Assembly: GCF_026898115.1 (NCBI RefSeq)
Contig: NZ_CP114036.1
Location: 2,914,001 to 2,978,000, forward strand
Source: Streptomyces sp. S465
Lineage (GTDB): Bacteria; Actinomycetota; Actinomycetes; Streptomycetales; Streptomycetaceae
Direction of reading: 5' to 3'
DNA: 64,000 bases
Of the stretch, positions 23,154 to 32,690 are shown piece after piece. The position numbers were made by a program, and so were the translations under genes. Every line of letters starts with the position of its first letter. Position 1 is the stretch's first letter. Below the pieces are notes generated by a model. The model saw only the letters and a program-made list of their open reading frames with translations. It made no database searches and had not been told where the DNA came from.

Positions 23154-24581
23154 GTGGCGGCGACATCTCCAGACTCTGCTCGTCCAGCGCGCCGTCCGCA
23201 CCGTCCGGGCCATGCGGACCGTCCGGGCCGTCCGGCCGCGGCGGTGCGGCGCCCGCGTCGTCCGTCCGTGCTCGGGCTGATCCTGCTGCCGGTGCCGCTG
23301 CTGGCCGTGGTGGGGGCGCTGTCGTTCGCCGGTGGGGGCGGGGGGCGGCGGTGGTTCGGGGGGCGGGGGGCGAGTCAGCGGGCGGAGGCGCAGGCGGCGA
23401 AGGACGCCGCGGCGGCGGCGTTCTACGAGCTGGACACCGCGCAGCGGGATCTGCGGATCTCCATCGAGACGATCACCGCCGTGGACGATTCGCCCGCCGC
23501 GCGCCGCACGGCGTCCGACTTCTCGGCGCTCGGGCAGCGGATCGACCAGGTCAGCCGGGACTACATCACGGCCGTGGACGCCCATGATCTGGACCGGGAC
23601 GACCTGGACGCGGCGACGGCCTCCCGGGCGCGGACGGATCTGACCAGGGCCAAGGAGGCGTTGGAGCGCACCAAGGCGGATCTGGACCGGTTCGCGCAGG
23701 GGCTGGGGCCGCTGCTGGAGCAGGCCGAGACGCGGCTGGCGCGGCTGGCGCCGGCGGTGGAGCGGGCGCGGCAGGCGTTGCTCGCGGCGAGTAACGCGCT
23801 GGACGCGGTGCGTGCGTCCGGGCTGCGGGCGGACGATCTGGCGGCCCGGCTGGCGGCGCTGTCGCCCGAGCTGACCAAGCTCAACCAGGGGGCCGGGCAG
23901 CACGGCGTGCAGGAGACCCTGCGGCGCGCCGATGACGTGCTCCGCAGGGCGGAGGCGGTGCGCGGGGAGGCCGAGCGGCTGCCGGAGCGGGCGGCCGAGA
24001 TCGACCGGCGGCTGGTGTCGCTGCGCACCCGGGCGCAGGCGATCACCACCCGGGCCGCCGGGGTCGAGCCGGTCCTCAGCGAGCTGCGCCGCCGTTACAG
24101 CGCGGCCTGCTGGCAGGACCTCCAGCCGGTCCCCGCGCAGGCCGCGCGGGATGTGGCGCAGGCCGAGGCGAAGCTCAAGGAGGCGCAGGCGGCGCGCGAG
24201 GAGCAGCGCTGGCCGGACGCCACCTCGCTGCTGACCACCGTGCGGGCGCTGCTGAACACCACGGACGAGGCCGTCTCGGCGGCCGGGGACCGGCTGCGGC
24301 GGCTGGACGAGGTGTCGTACGACCAGCAGAAGGAGGTCGACCGCACCCGGTTCGCGGTCCGGGACGCCCAGCGGCTGGCCATGGCCGGGCGCAACACCCC
24401 CGATCCCCGCCACGCACGCCCGCTGGACGACGCCGTGGAGCGCCTCGAGCGGGCCATCGCGGGGCTGGAGGGCCGGCATCCGGACTGGTGGCACTTCCTC
24501 TCCGAGACGGAGGCCGTACGGCAGACCGCCGCCCGGGTCGTCCAGGAGATCCGGGAGGAGCGGGGCGGCGGCGCGCACTGA
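23154..24581 (+). CDS. Membrane-anchored coiled-coil protein
   Basis: About 475 aa, unknown function. An Arg/Pro-rich cytoplasmic N-terminus is followed by one transmembrane segment (SVLGLILLPVPLLAVVGALS), a Gly/Arg linker, and ~390 residues of Ala/Arg/Glu/Leu-rich alpha helix with heptad character (for example LTRAKEALERTKADLDRFAQ and AQAEAKLKEAQAAREEQRW). A conserved-looking end is HPDWWHFLSE. The start is probably GTG 23154; the frame is open to 23091. It is transcribed divergently from tRNA-Val and may have a structural or cell-envelope role. Confidence 0.7.
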   Translation: MAATSPDSARPARRPHRPGHADRPGRPAAAVRRPRRPSVLGLILLPVPLLAVVGALSFAGGGGGRRWFGGRGASQRAEAQAAKDAAAAAFYELDTAQRDLRISIETITAVDDSPAARRTASDFSALGQRIDQVSRDYITAVDAHDLDRDDLDAATASRARTDLTRAKEALERTKADLDRFAQGLGPLLEQAETRLARLAPAVERARQALLAASNALDAVRASGLRADDLAARLAALSPELTKLNQGAGQHGVQETLRRADDVLRRAEAVRGEAERLPERAAEIDRRLVSLRTRAQAITTRAAGVEPVLSELRRRYSAACWQDLQPVPAQAARDVAQAEAKLKEAQAAREEQRWPDATSLLTTVRALLNTTDEAVSAAGDRLRRLDEVSYDQQKEVDRTRFAVRDAQRLAMAGRNTPDPRHARPLDDAVERLERAIAGLEGRHPDWWHFLSETEAVRQTAARVVQEIREERGGGAH

Positions 24582-24685
24582 GGCCGCCACAGGGGGTGGA
24601 GCCGGGAGTGGGCCGGGAGTGGGCCGGGGGTTGGGCCGGGATTGTCCGAGGGGTTGACCTGCGGATCGGTGGTTATGCTCCTGCC

Positions 24686-24907
24686 ATGCCTCGCTATGAG
24701 TACCGCTGCCGCGCCTGCGGCACCACCTTCGAGTTGAACCGGCCCATGGCCGAGTCCTCCGTTCCCGCGTCCTGCCCGGACGGGCACGACGACACGGTGA
24801 AGCTGCTGTCCACCGTGGCCGTCACCGGCGCCTCCGCCTCGTCCTCCCCCCGGCCCCCGTCCGGCGGCGGCGGGGGCGGCTGCTGCGGGGGCGGCTGCTG
24901 CGGCTGA
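24686..24907 (+). CDS. FmdB-type zinc ribbon protein
   Basis: 73-aa putative regulatory zinc ribbon of the FmdB family. MPRYEYRCRACGTTFELNRP carries the first CxxC, and the second metal site reads ASCPDGHDDTV. The C-terminus is Ser/Pro-rich and ends in a Gly-Cys stretch (GGCCGGGCCG). ATG 24686 begins the conserved MPRYEYRC text; the frame is open upstream without family sequence. Function is not established for this family. Confidence 0.8.
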   Translation: MPRYEYRCRACGTTFELNRPMAESSVPASCPDGHDDTVKLLSTVAVTGASASSSPRPPSGGGGGGCCGGGCCG

Positions 24908-25051
24908 GGCTGCTGCTGAGGTTGAGCCGAGGGGGACGCGGGCGGATCCTGGGAGGTACGTACCCGTGCCGCGCACGTGGCGTCCACGGGTACGGCCTCG
25001 GCCGCGGAGTGCGCGGAACCGGGGCCCGGCGCCAGCAGAAGGAGGCCGGAG

Positions 25052-26080
25052 ATGGCTGTGGGACGCCCCTCCCCCATCGGTCCTCACCCCGCCGGAGTCG
25101 CACGGCACTTCCCGGAGCGGATCGGCGCGCACACCACGCTCGATGAGCATCTGCCGATCGATCACCGGCTCAGCCAGGTCTACCGCATCGGAGCCGGGCT
25201 CATGGGGCTGGTGCTCGTCGCCTTCGGCATCCTGGGCCTGATCCACCGGGTCGGCTTCTTCGACACCGGCGGGGCCACGGTCGCCGGTCTGAACACCAAC
25301 GGCACGCTGAGCGTGCTGTCCATCGTCATCGGGCTGCTGCTCTTCATCGGCATGGTCATCGGCGGCAACTTCGCCTCGACGCTCAACATGGTGCTCGGGA
25401 TCCTCTTCCTGCTGAGCGGGTTCGTCAATCTGGCGCTGCTGGCGACCCCGTTCAACTTCCTGGCGTTCCGGATGCAGAACGTGCTGTTCAGCTTTGTGGT
25501 GGGGCTGCTGCTGATGTGGTTCGGCATGTACGGACGGGTCAGCGGCGGGCTGCCGCACGACAATCCGTACTGGCTGACCCGCCACCCCGAGCAGGCCGAA
25601 CGGGAGGCCCAGGCCCGTGAGCTGATCGCGGCACGCGGGCGCGCCGCCGAGCAGGCCGGTACGGCCGCCCCGCCCGGCACCCCGCTGGCCCCCGGCGTCC
25701 CTGGCGTCCCCGGCGGTCCCAGCGGTCCCGGCGGTCCCGGCGGTCCCGGCGGTCCCAGCGGTCCCGGCGGTCCCAGCGGTCCCGGTGCTCCGGGCGGGCG
25801 CTCCACGGCCGGTGGGTCCGGTGCGGAGTCGGCGGCACGGCGGTCCGGTCAGCCGCCCGGTCATCAGCCGCCCGGTAAGTGGGGCAAGCTGGATCAGCCC
25901 GGGGGGCGTGGCACCGAACCCGCCGACATGTCGACACCGGCACACCGCCCTGAGCAGCGTCCTGAGCAGCGCCCTGAGCAGCGGCAACAGCCGCCCGCCC
26001 GCACCCGGCGGCTCGGCAATCGGCTCAGGAACCGGCTCAGCCGCGTCGGCGCGCGATCGTCAGACCGTCGGCGACGGTGA
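25052..26080 (+). CDS. DUF4383 membrane protein with collagen-like tail
   Basis: 342 aa. The N-terminal DUF4383 domain has four hydrophobic segments, including GLMGLVLVAFGILGLI, LSIVIGLLLFIGMVIGG, MVLGILFLLSGFVNLALL and VLFSFVVGLLLMWFGMYG. The cytoplasmic tail contains a Gly-X-Y run (residues ~215-250, mostly GGP/SGP triplets) and a PEQR triplet repeat (RPEQRPEQRPEQR). AAGGAGG precedes ATG 25052. The last 44 bp overlap the end of the convergent O-methyltransferase gene. The function is unknown. Confidence 0.8.
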   Translation: MAVGRPSPIGPHPAGVARHFPERIGAHTTLDEHLPIDHRLSQVYRIGAGLMGLVLVAFGILGLIHRVGFFDTGGATVAGLNTNGTLSVLSIVIGLLLFIGMVIGGNFASTLNMVLGILFLLSGFVNLALLATPFNFLAFRMQNVLFSFVVGLLLMWFGMYGRVSGGLPHDNPYWLTRHPEQAEREAQARELIAARGRAAEQAGTAAPPGTPLAPGVPGVPGGPSGPGGPGGPGGPSGPGGPSGPGAPGGRSTAGGSGAESAARRSGQPPGHQPPGKWGKLDQPGGRGTEPADMSTPAHRPEQRPEQRPEQRQQPPARTRRLGNRLRNRLSRVGARSSDRRRR

Positions 26081-26700
26081 GCATGACCGCCTCCGTCCGG
26101 GTGTCCGCCGCCACGTGATCGTTGAACGCCTGGATCGCGGCGCCCGCGCCCGACAGCGCCGCGTCCGTGACCTGCCCGCCGTAGAACACGTTGTCCGCGA
26201 CGATCAGGCCGCCGGGGTTCAGCCGCGGGACCAGCTCCTCCCAGTACGGGATGTAGTTCTGCTTGTCCGCGTCGAGATAGGCGAGATCGATATGGGGCTC
26301 GGCGGGCATCGCCCGCAGGGTGTCCAGCGCGGGCGCGATCCGCAGCTCGATACGGTCCTCGACGCCGGCCTTGGCCCACGCCTGACGCCCGTACGCCGTC
26401 CACTCTGCCGACACATCGCAGGCGATCAGCCTGCCGTCGGCGGGCAGCGCCTGGGCCATGGCCAGCCGCGGAGAAGCCGGTGAAGGTGCCGACCTCGACG
26501 ATGTGGCGGGCGCCGATCAGCCGGACCAGGAAGGCCAGCAGCGGGGCCTGCTCCTCGGCGGACTGCATTCCGGCGTGCTCGGGAAGGCTGCGGTAGGTGA
26601 CCTCGACGAGCTCGCGCTGTACGGGGTCGAGCGGCGGATTGTGCCGCAGGACGTACGCGTACAGCTCGGGCGTCACCGGTGTGCTCTTGCTCTCGGCCAT
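26037..26700 (-). pseudogene. O-methyltransferase family 3, single-base frameshift
   Basis: Class I SAM methyltransferase of the caffeoyl-CoA/catechol O-methyltransferase type. From ATG 26700 (GGGAGG at 5 nt) it reads MAESKSTPVTPELYAYVLRH and SAM motif I VEVGTFTGFSA, then leaves frame. One base over, the protein resumes MAQALPADGRLIACDVSAEW, the metal motif AYLDADKQNYIPYWE, and NPGGLIVADNVFYGG, ending at 26037. The total length is 3n+1, so one extra base near 26460-26470 explains the break. It may be a real mutation or an assembly error. Confidence 0.85.
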
Positions 26701-26834
26701 CACGGCCTCCCTTCGGCTCGCGGCGCCCAGCGGCCCGCCCCGCTCACCTTCCGACCGGCGTCGCGGTACGGCGAGGACTCGGCGACTGTAACCCGAGTTC
26801 CCCGGGGATTCGAGCTTCGGCCGACGCCGCGTGA

Positions 26835-27707
26835 TCAGTCCCGGCCACGGGAGACGGCGCGGATGACCTCGCCGCCGGCCCGCGCCCCGGCCCGCGCCCC
26901 GGCGACGGAGGCGCGTTCGCCCAGGGCCCGGACGATGCTCTCGCCCGCCACGACACCCTTCTCCTCGACCACGGTCAGCTGGGGCGCCGTCCAGCCGGCG
27001 TCGGCCAGTTCGCCGTGGCCGGGGCGCCAGGCGCGGTCGGCGGCGAGCAGCAGATCCGCGTCGAGCAGCGAATCGCCCGCGGCGAGCACCTCGTCCGCCC
27101 CGGTCCGGCTCGTGACCTCGGCGACCGCCGCGCTCTTGGTGAGCGGCTCGGGCACGGCGTAGATCTTGCGGCCCTGAAGGGAGACCGTCCAGCCGCGCGG
27201 CGCGGCCCACTGGGCGAGCTCCTTGACGTAGCTCTCGGGCAGCAGCTCCCGTTCGACCACCAGATAGGCGAACAGGTCCTCCGCCGCCCGCTCCTTGAGC
27301 AGCCAGGCGGGGTCGGCGGTGGCCCTGAGGTGGGCGCGGACCTCGTCCAGGGGAGCGCATGCGGCGGCCAGGGTGGTACGCACCCGCGTGTGCCAGTCGG
27401 GGTCGGGCTCGCCGTCGACCAGCAGCTGGCCGCCGTTGGCGCAGATCGCGAAGCGGGGGGCGGGGCCGGGGAGGCGGACGCGGCGGTACTGCTCGACGGT
27501 GCGGGTGGTCGTGGGGACGAAGACGGAGGTGCGGGCCAGTTCGGCGAGCAGTCCGGCGGCGGTCTCGGTCAGGTACGACAGCGGCCGGCCCTGGTACACC
27601 TCGACGCACAGCAGGCGCGGGGCCTCGGCGTCCGGCATGTCGAGGCCGAGTGCGGCCGCCGAATAGATGAGGGTGCGGTCGAGGTCGCTTGCCACCAGGA
27701 CGCTCAT
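26835..27707 (-). CDS. HAD-superfamily phosphatase of the Ter biosynthetic module
   Basis: 290-aa haloacid-dehalogenase hydrolase, Cof/sucrose-phosphatase type. Motif I is VASDLDRTLIY with nucleophile Asp8 and Asp10. Motif II is probably in VFVPTTTRTVEQYRRV, the catalytic Lys is in PLTKSAAV, and motif IV is LAAGDSLLDADLLLAAD. Its ATG overlaps the TGA of the StiP gene (ATGA), so it belongs to the Ter-associated set of PRTase, TRSP, StiP and lyase genes that has been proposed (from comparative genomics) to make a nucleoside-like metabolite. Confidence 0.85.
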   Translation of the reverse strand: MSVLVASDLDRTLIYSAAALGLDMPDAEAPRLLCVEVYQGRPLSYLTETAAGLLAELARTSVFVPTTTRTVEQYRRVRLPGPAPRFAICANGGQLLVDGEPDPDWHTRVRTTLAAACAPLDEVRAHLRATADPAWLLKERAAEDLFAYLVVERELLPESYVKELAQWAAPRGWTVSLQGRKIYAVPEPLTKSAAVAEVTSRTGADEVLAAGDSLLDADLLLAADRAWRPGHGELADAGWTAPQLTVVEEKGVVAGESIVRALGERASVAGARAGARAGGEVIRAVSRGRD

Positions 27708-28939
27708 CGTGCCGCCACCGTTCTCTCGTCCGCGCTGCCGTTCGGCTTGCCGTCCGTCTCGCCGTTCGGCTTGCCGTCCGTCTTGCTCCCCTTGTTGCCG
27801 ACCGCTTTGCCGTCGGCCCCGGTGGCGCCCCGGGTGTAGCGCGGGTGGATCAGTCCGACGCAGGTGTACGGGAGCCCGTCGGTCTCCTCGACCGGCACGC
27901 CGCGTTGGTCGGCGAGCAGCCGCACATGGTCCAGGTCCGCGCCCGCGCCGCGCCGGGCGAGGATCTTCCACGGGATGCGGCGCAGCAGCACCCGGGTGGT
28001 CTCGCCGACGCCCGGCTTGACCAGGTTGACGTCGTGGATGCCGTACTCCTGGCTGATCCGCTCGACCGCGGCCCATCCCGCCCAGGTGGGGGTGCGGTCG
28101 GTGGCCGCGAGCCGCCTGGCGTCGGCCACGGCGGCCTCGGCGACCTCGGCGAAGCGCGCCGAGACGGTGTCCAGGAAGTCGCCGGAGACGTCGGACCCGG
28201 CGAGTTCGCGGTAGTACTTCGCGCCGTGGAAGTCGTTCGGCCCGACGAGGTCGGCGCGGAGCACGGTACGCGATATCAGCCCGGAGACGGTCGAGTTGAG
28301 GCACGCGGAGGGGACGAGGAAGTCGTCCCGGGTGCCGTAGGTGTCCACACAGTGGCCGGGGTCGGCGAGGACCGCGATACGCGGATCGAAGTCCGGGTAC
28401 GGGGCGAGGGCGTCCGACAGCTCGCGGGTGATGGCGCCCTTACCGGTCCAGCCGTCGACGAAGACGACGTCGGCCGGGTCGTGGTGGTCCGCAAGCCAGC
28501 GCAGCGCGGCGGTGTCGATACCGCGGCCGCGCACGATGGAGATCGCGTAGTGCGGGAGGTCCAGCCCGTGGGCGTGGCGTGCCCAGCGGCGCATCAGCAC
28601 CCCGACGGGGGTGCCGGCGCGGGCGAGGGAGACCAGGACGGGGCGCGGGGAGCGCTCGGCGAGCACCGTCTCGGTCACCGCGCCGACGGCGCGGGCGATA
28701 CGGGCGGCGGAGGCCTCGAGGGCGGACCGGAAGAGCTCCTGGTAGCGCTCGCTGGGCTGGTACTCCACGGGCAGCGACTCGGCGTAGTGCGCGCCCCCGC
28801 TCTGGATCGCCTCCTCCCGCTCCTCGGTGGGCGCTTCGAGGGTGACCTGGGAGAGGTCCTGGAGCAGCCAGCCGACCTCGTCGGGGGCGTAGGAGGAGAA
28901 CTCGGGCCCGCGCAGGGGCTCGTGCGACGGTTGGTGCAT
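27704..28939 (-). CDS. StiP domain protein with C-terminal PELOTA domain
   Basis: About 411 aa from ATG 28939. The StiP domain (formerly called PRTase_1) covers residues ~10-290, with RGPEFSSYAPDEVGWLLQDL, VEYQPSERYQELF, VLVSLARAGTPVGVLMRRW and VVFVDGWTGKGAITREL. The C-terminal ~100 residues contain a PELOTA-like RNA-binding segment (LLADQRGVPVEETDGLPYTC). The last ~35 residues are a Lys/Gly/Asp/Asn-rich repeat tail. The frame is open upstream through a TRSP domain to 29377, so a fused TRSP-StiP product is possible. Coupled by ATGA to the HAD gene. Confidence 0.8.
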   Translation of the reverse strand: MHQPSHEPLRGPEFSSYAPDEVGWLLQDLSQVTLEAPTEEREEAIQSGGAHYAESLPVEYQPSERYQELFRSALEASAARIARAVGAVTETVLAERSPRPVLVSLARAGTPVGVLMRRWARHAHGLDLPHYAISIVRGRGIDTAALRWLADHHDPADVVFVDGWTGKGAITRELSDALAPYPDFDPRIAVLADPGHCVDTYGTRDDFLVPSACLNSTVSGLISRTVLRADLVGPNDFHGAKYYRELAGSDVSGDFLDTVSARFAEVAEAAVADARRLAATDRTPTWAGWAAVERISQEYGIHDVNLVKPGVGETTRVLLRRIPWKILARRGAGADLDHVRLLADQRGVPVEETDGLPYTCVGLIHPRYTRGATGADGKAVGNKGSKTDGKPNGETDGKPNGSADERTVAAR

Positions 28940-28989
28940 GGGCGGGGCCTGTCGTTGGGAGACGGTGCGGGGGGTGGGCGGGGCGGAAG

Positions 28990-31151
28990 CGGTGGACGGA
29001 GTGGACTGAGCGGGCGGGGTCTGGGGGCGGTAGGACGGCACGACGGCGAGCACCAGCCGGTCCGTCTGCGCGCGCAAGCCGTCGAGCAGCCCGCCGGGGG
29101 CGTGCAGCGCGGGGGTGTCCGCGACCGAGTCCACGACGGCGACGACGGCGTCGAAGCGGCGCTCCGGATCGGCGCCGGGCGCCACGTTGTAGGCATAGCG
29201 CGGACCGGGGCCGTCGGCGGGCTCGTCGTGCGCGGGGAAGGTGAGCCGCGTCCGGATCGCGTACCCGGGGTCGTCGACGGCGAGCACGGGCGAGCGGGTG
29301 GTCGTCGAATACCGCACCTCGGCATCGTCGAGGACCTCGTCGAGCGCCTCGGCGATCCGGAGGGGCGCGTACATCAACTCCTCGAACCCGAGGACGAGGA
29401 CACGACGGGACGGACGGGACGGGTACGGGGGCCGGGGCCGGGGTGTCGGGCGTGGCGGGCCCCCCGGGGAACGCGGCGGGGCGGCCGTCCTGGCCGCCTG
29501 CCGCCGTAGCCGTCGTCGTAGTCACAGGCGCGTTCGCCTCGGCCGGCGCCGCCGGGACGTTCGGCGCGACGGGTCCCTTGGGTTCCGCCGGGGCGCCATC
29601 GAGGGGTACGGCCGCGCCATCTGACACGACGTGCCCCCCAGCAGCCGGCGGAGCGCCGTAGGCGAGCGCGGCGGGATCCCCCGCCGGGGCGTCGCGGGGT
29701 GCTGTCGCCAGCGCGTCCGCGACGCGGGCCGCCATGGCGGGGAGTGCCGCTTCCAGGCGGGCGCGGTGGCCGGGGGTGAAGCCGTGACGACCGCCGTCCG
29801 GGAGCCCCTCGGGCCAGCCGAGGTCCACGCGGACCACGGCTGGGAGGCCCGTGCCTTCTTGAGCGGCGGCCGGCCCGGCGTTCTCCTGTCGCTCGCCCAC
29901 AGGGGCCGGAACAGGCGCGCCCGAGACCGGGCGCCCCGCCTCGGCCGGAGGCGTCCTGTCGGCAGCCACGCCGGGGGCCGGGCGGGCCCCGTGGGCACTC
30001 GCGGCGGACACGCCGCCGCAGGCCGCCCCACCGGCCGCGTCCGCGTCCGAGGCGACGGGGACGGAGGGCGTGGTGGGGACGACACCCGCCGGGACCGCGC
30101 CCCCGCCCGAGGCAACACCCACCGGGGCCGCCTCACCGTCCGCAGCAACACCCGCCGACACCAGCGGCGTGGCGGAGGCAACACCCGCCGACACCGCGCC
30201 CCCGCCCGAGGCAACACCCGCCGACACCGCCTCCGCGTCCGCGTCCGAGACGACACCCGCCGACCCCAGGGACGTGGCGGAGGCGGCGCCCGCTGGGGGC
30301 ACGGTGGGGGCGGGTGCGCTCCCATCGGCCGTGCCCGCGTCGCTCTCGTACTCGGCCACCAGGCGCGCGCCGCGCTCCAGCACGTCCTCGGGGAGGTGGA
30401 CCGCTCCGGCCGCGGCGGCGACCAAGTCGACGCGGGCGCCCAGGTCGGCCGCGAAGGCGTCCAGGCGGGCGCGGTCCTCGGGGGAGCGCATGTCCACCAG
30501 GGCGACCACCACATAGTGGTCGCGCGGGAAGCGGCGGTGGAGGGCGGCGATGGTGTTGAGGATCGTCCGGCCCGTGGAGAACTCGTCGTCCACGAGGACC
30601 AGAGGGCCCTCGGAGCTGAGCAGCCCGGGGTCCTCCGGGAGCAGCAGATGGGAGGTGGCGTGGCTGTGCTCCTCCTCGAAGCCGCCCACCGTGGCGACGC
30701 CCGGGACCGGGCGGCGGGTGGAGTGCAGGTACGGCGCGAGGGCGAGCCCGTCGGCGACGCTGTGGCCGAGGCCCGTGGCCGTCTCGGCGTACCCCAGCAC
30801 CACCGCACGCGCCGCCGCCTCGTCGCCCAGCAGCTCCCGCACCCGGTGGCCGAGCCGCACGCCCATGCCGTAAACGGTGGCGGGCCGCTGTGGAACGTGC
30901 TTGCCGAGCACGTTGGAGACCAGCAGATGCGCCCGCTTGGGGTTGCGCCGCAGCGCCAGCCCGAGCAGCTCACGCAGCCCGAGCAGCTCGCCCAGCTCCG
31001 CGCCGGTGCCGTCGCGGTCCCGGCCGCCAGTGCCGTCGCGGCCGACCCCGCCGTCCTCGAGCCGTACTCCCAGCCGGTCCGCGACCCACTGTCCCGACCA
31101 CACGTTGCCCACGCTCACGCCGCCCTGTGCCTCGTTTCCCTCATCGTCCAC
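28990..31151 (-). pseudogene. PRTase_2-TRSP protein, frameshifted between domains
   Basis: The N-terminal phosphoribosyltransferase domain (31151 to ~30350) shows the PRPP loop LVLVDDEFSTGRTILNT. It is followed by ~165 residues of Ala/Gly/Val/Pro low-complexity sequence, a conserved segment WPEGLPDGGRHGFTPGHRAR, and a second ~110-residue low-complexity insert. Near 29380-29425 the frame is lost: the TRSP domain (RVLVLGFEELMYAPLRIAEA, YAYNVAPGADPERRFDAVVA) continues one base over. A net +1 (or -2) change explains it. TRSP then runs without a stop into StiP. The start GTG 31151 is uncertain; GTG 31118 is an alternative. Confidence 0.75.
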
Positions 31152-31178
31152 CCCGGCCCGTGCCGAGCTCGGTTCGTT

Positions 31179-32456
31179 CTACGTGCCCAGGCTCGCCGCC
31201 AGCAGTTCCACGAAGCTCACGTCCTCCCGGGCCACCCCGAAGACCTCGGCGCGCCGCAGGGTCCGCTCGGCCCAGGCCCGGTGCGGCTTCACCTCGTTCA
31301 TTTTGTTGGTGTACGAGGAGCGCAGCACACCGCCCCCGCCGCGCTGGGGTTCCAGGATGTCCACCGCGTCGCTGAACTCCTCGTGGCTGACGACGGAGAG
31401 CGCGTGCACGGGGGCGACATGGGTGGGGTGGATGCAGGTCTTGCCCTGGAGACCGTTGGCCCGGTCCAGCTCGATCTCGCGCAGCAGCCCGTCCATGTGG
31501 TGCTCGATCAGCGCGGTGCGCAGGGATTCGGCGCGGCCGCTGCTGAAGGGGCTGATCCGCAGCTGCGGTTTGAACATCCGCTCATGGGGCTTGAAGTACT
31601 CCCACACCGGTCCGGTGATCGTGAAGCCCGTGCCGTCGGCCCGGCCCAGCATGTTCACCACGTCCGCGATCACGGACGCGATCATCTGGACGTCGTAGGC
31701 GGTCATGTCCGGCGCCCTGCGCAGTCCGTACGCCGAGCACAGATCGGTGACCCCGAGGCGCAGCGCCAGCACCCGCTCCCGGTATTTGTCGACGATCCGG
31801 CCGATGCCGCTCAGGGTCTCGGTGCGGGTTTCGCGGTGCATCAGCTCGGGCGACTCCAGGACCGGCATCGCATAGAGCCGCCGTCCGCCCAACGCCTCGG
31901 TCACCTGGGGACTTTCGGCCGACATCAGCGCTTCGAGGAAGGCCGCGCCGCGTTCCTCGGTGAACTTCGGCAGTACGAATCCGGACAGCAGCCGCACGCC
32001 CGCTCCCAGCCGGGTGACGAGATCGGGGATCTGCTCGGGGGTGCGGACCCGGATGAAGAGCAGCGGCAGCGGGGTGTCGGGGCCGCGCCCGGACCGTCCC
32101 GACGACGCGACGGACCCCGCTGACCCCGCCAGTCCCACCGACTCCGCCGACCCTGCCGACCCCGCCGGCCCCGCCAGTCCCGCCAGCTCCGCGAATTGCC
32201 GTACGAGGTTCTCCTCCGCCCCCGGCACCTCGGCGTCGTCGATGGAGTCCTCCAGGCACAGCACCATGGACACCACGCCGCGGCCCGCCTGTTTGAGGAT
32301 GTCCTCGGCGAGCCGGGGCCGGGTCGCCGGGCAGTAGAGGGTCGCGCCGAGCGCGACGGCCAGCGTCCCGGGCGGGGAGTCCACGGTGAACTCACCGGGC
32401 TCCCGGTGGAAGAGGTTCGCCCGTACCTCGTCCGGCAGATGTCCAAAATGCCGCAT
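31179..32456 (-). CDS. HpcH/HpaI-like C-C bond lyase of the Ter module
   Basis: 425-aa TIM-barrel enzyme of the CitE/HpcH class (the C-C_Bond_Lyase group linked to ter operons). Motifs: GATLYCPATRPRLAEDIL, VLCLEDSIDDAEVPGAEENL, LLFIRVRTPEQIPDL, GFVLPKFTEERG, RVLALRLGVTDLCSAYGLRR, and the substrate-side GKTCIHPTHVAPVHAL. A Gly/Ser/Ala insert (~residues 95-120) is species-specific low complexity. ATG 32456 follows GGGGAG. First gene of the biosynthetic run, 27 bp upstream of the PRTase gene. Confidence 0.87.
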   Translation of the reverse strand: MRHFGHLPDEVRANLFHREPGEFTVDSPPGTLAVALGATLYCPATRPRLAEDILKQAGRGVVSMVLCLEDSIDDAEVPGAEENLVRQFAELAGLAGPAGSAGSAESVGLAGSAGSVASSGRSGRGPDTPLPLLFIRVRTPEQIPDLVTRLGAGVRLLSGFVLPKFTEERGAAFLEALMSAESPQVTEALGGRRLYAMPVLESPELMHRETRTETLSGIGRIVDKYRERVLALRLGVTDLCSAYGLRRAPDMTAYDVQMIASVIADVVNMLGRADGTGFTITGPVWEYFKPHERMFKPQLRISPFSSGRAESLRTALIEHHMDGLLREIELDRANGLQGKTCIHPTHVAPVHALSVVSHEEFSDAVDILEPQRGGGGVLRSSYTNKMNEVKPHRAWAERTLRRAEVFGVAREDVSFVELLAASLGT

Positions 32457-32690
32457 GTAACTCCCCGTACTGCCGGTACACTTCTTCGGCCACACTCGCC
32501 CATGGTTGGCCGATAATCGTACGTGCGGCCCCGGGTCAAAAGTTCCCCAAGAGCGTGAAAATCGCGTAACCCGTGTGCGTCCATGCGGTGTCCGGCATGC
32601 CCGCCCTGCCACCCCGTACCACCTCCGCACCGCGACCCGCCCCGTACCCTGCGTTGTCCCGGCACCCGCCGGGAGGGCAGGATTGCGGCC

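Noticed and set aside
29631..32123. 830-codon plus-strand frame opposite the PRTase and lyase genes
   Set aside because: Antisense shadow of real minus-strand genes with conserved motifs.
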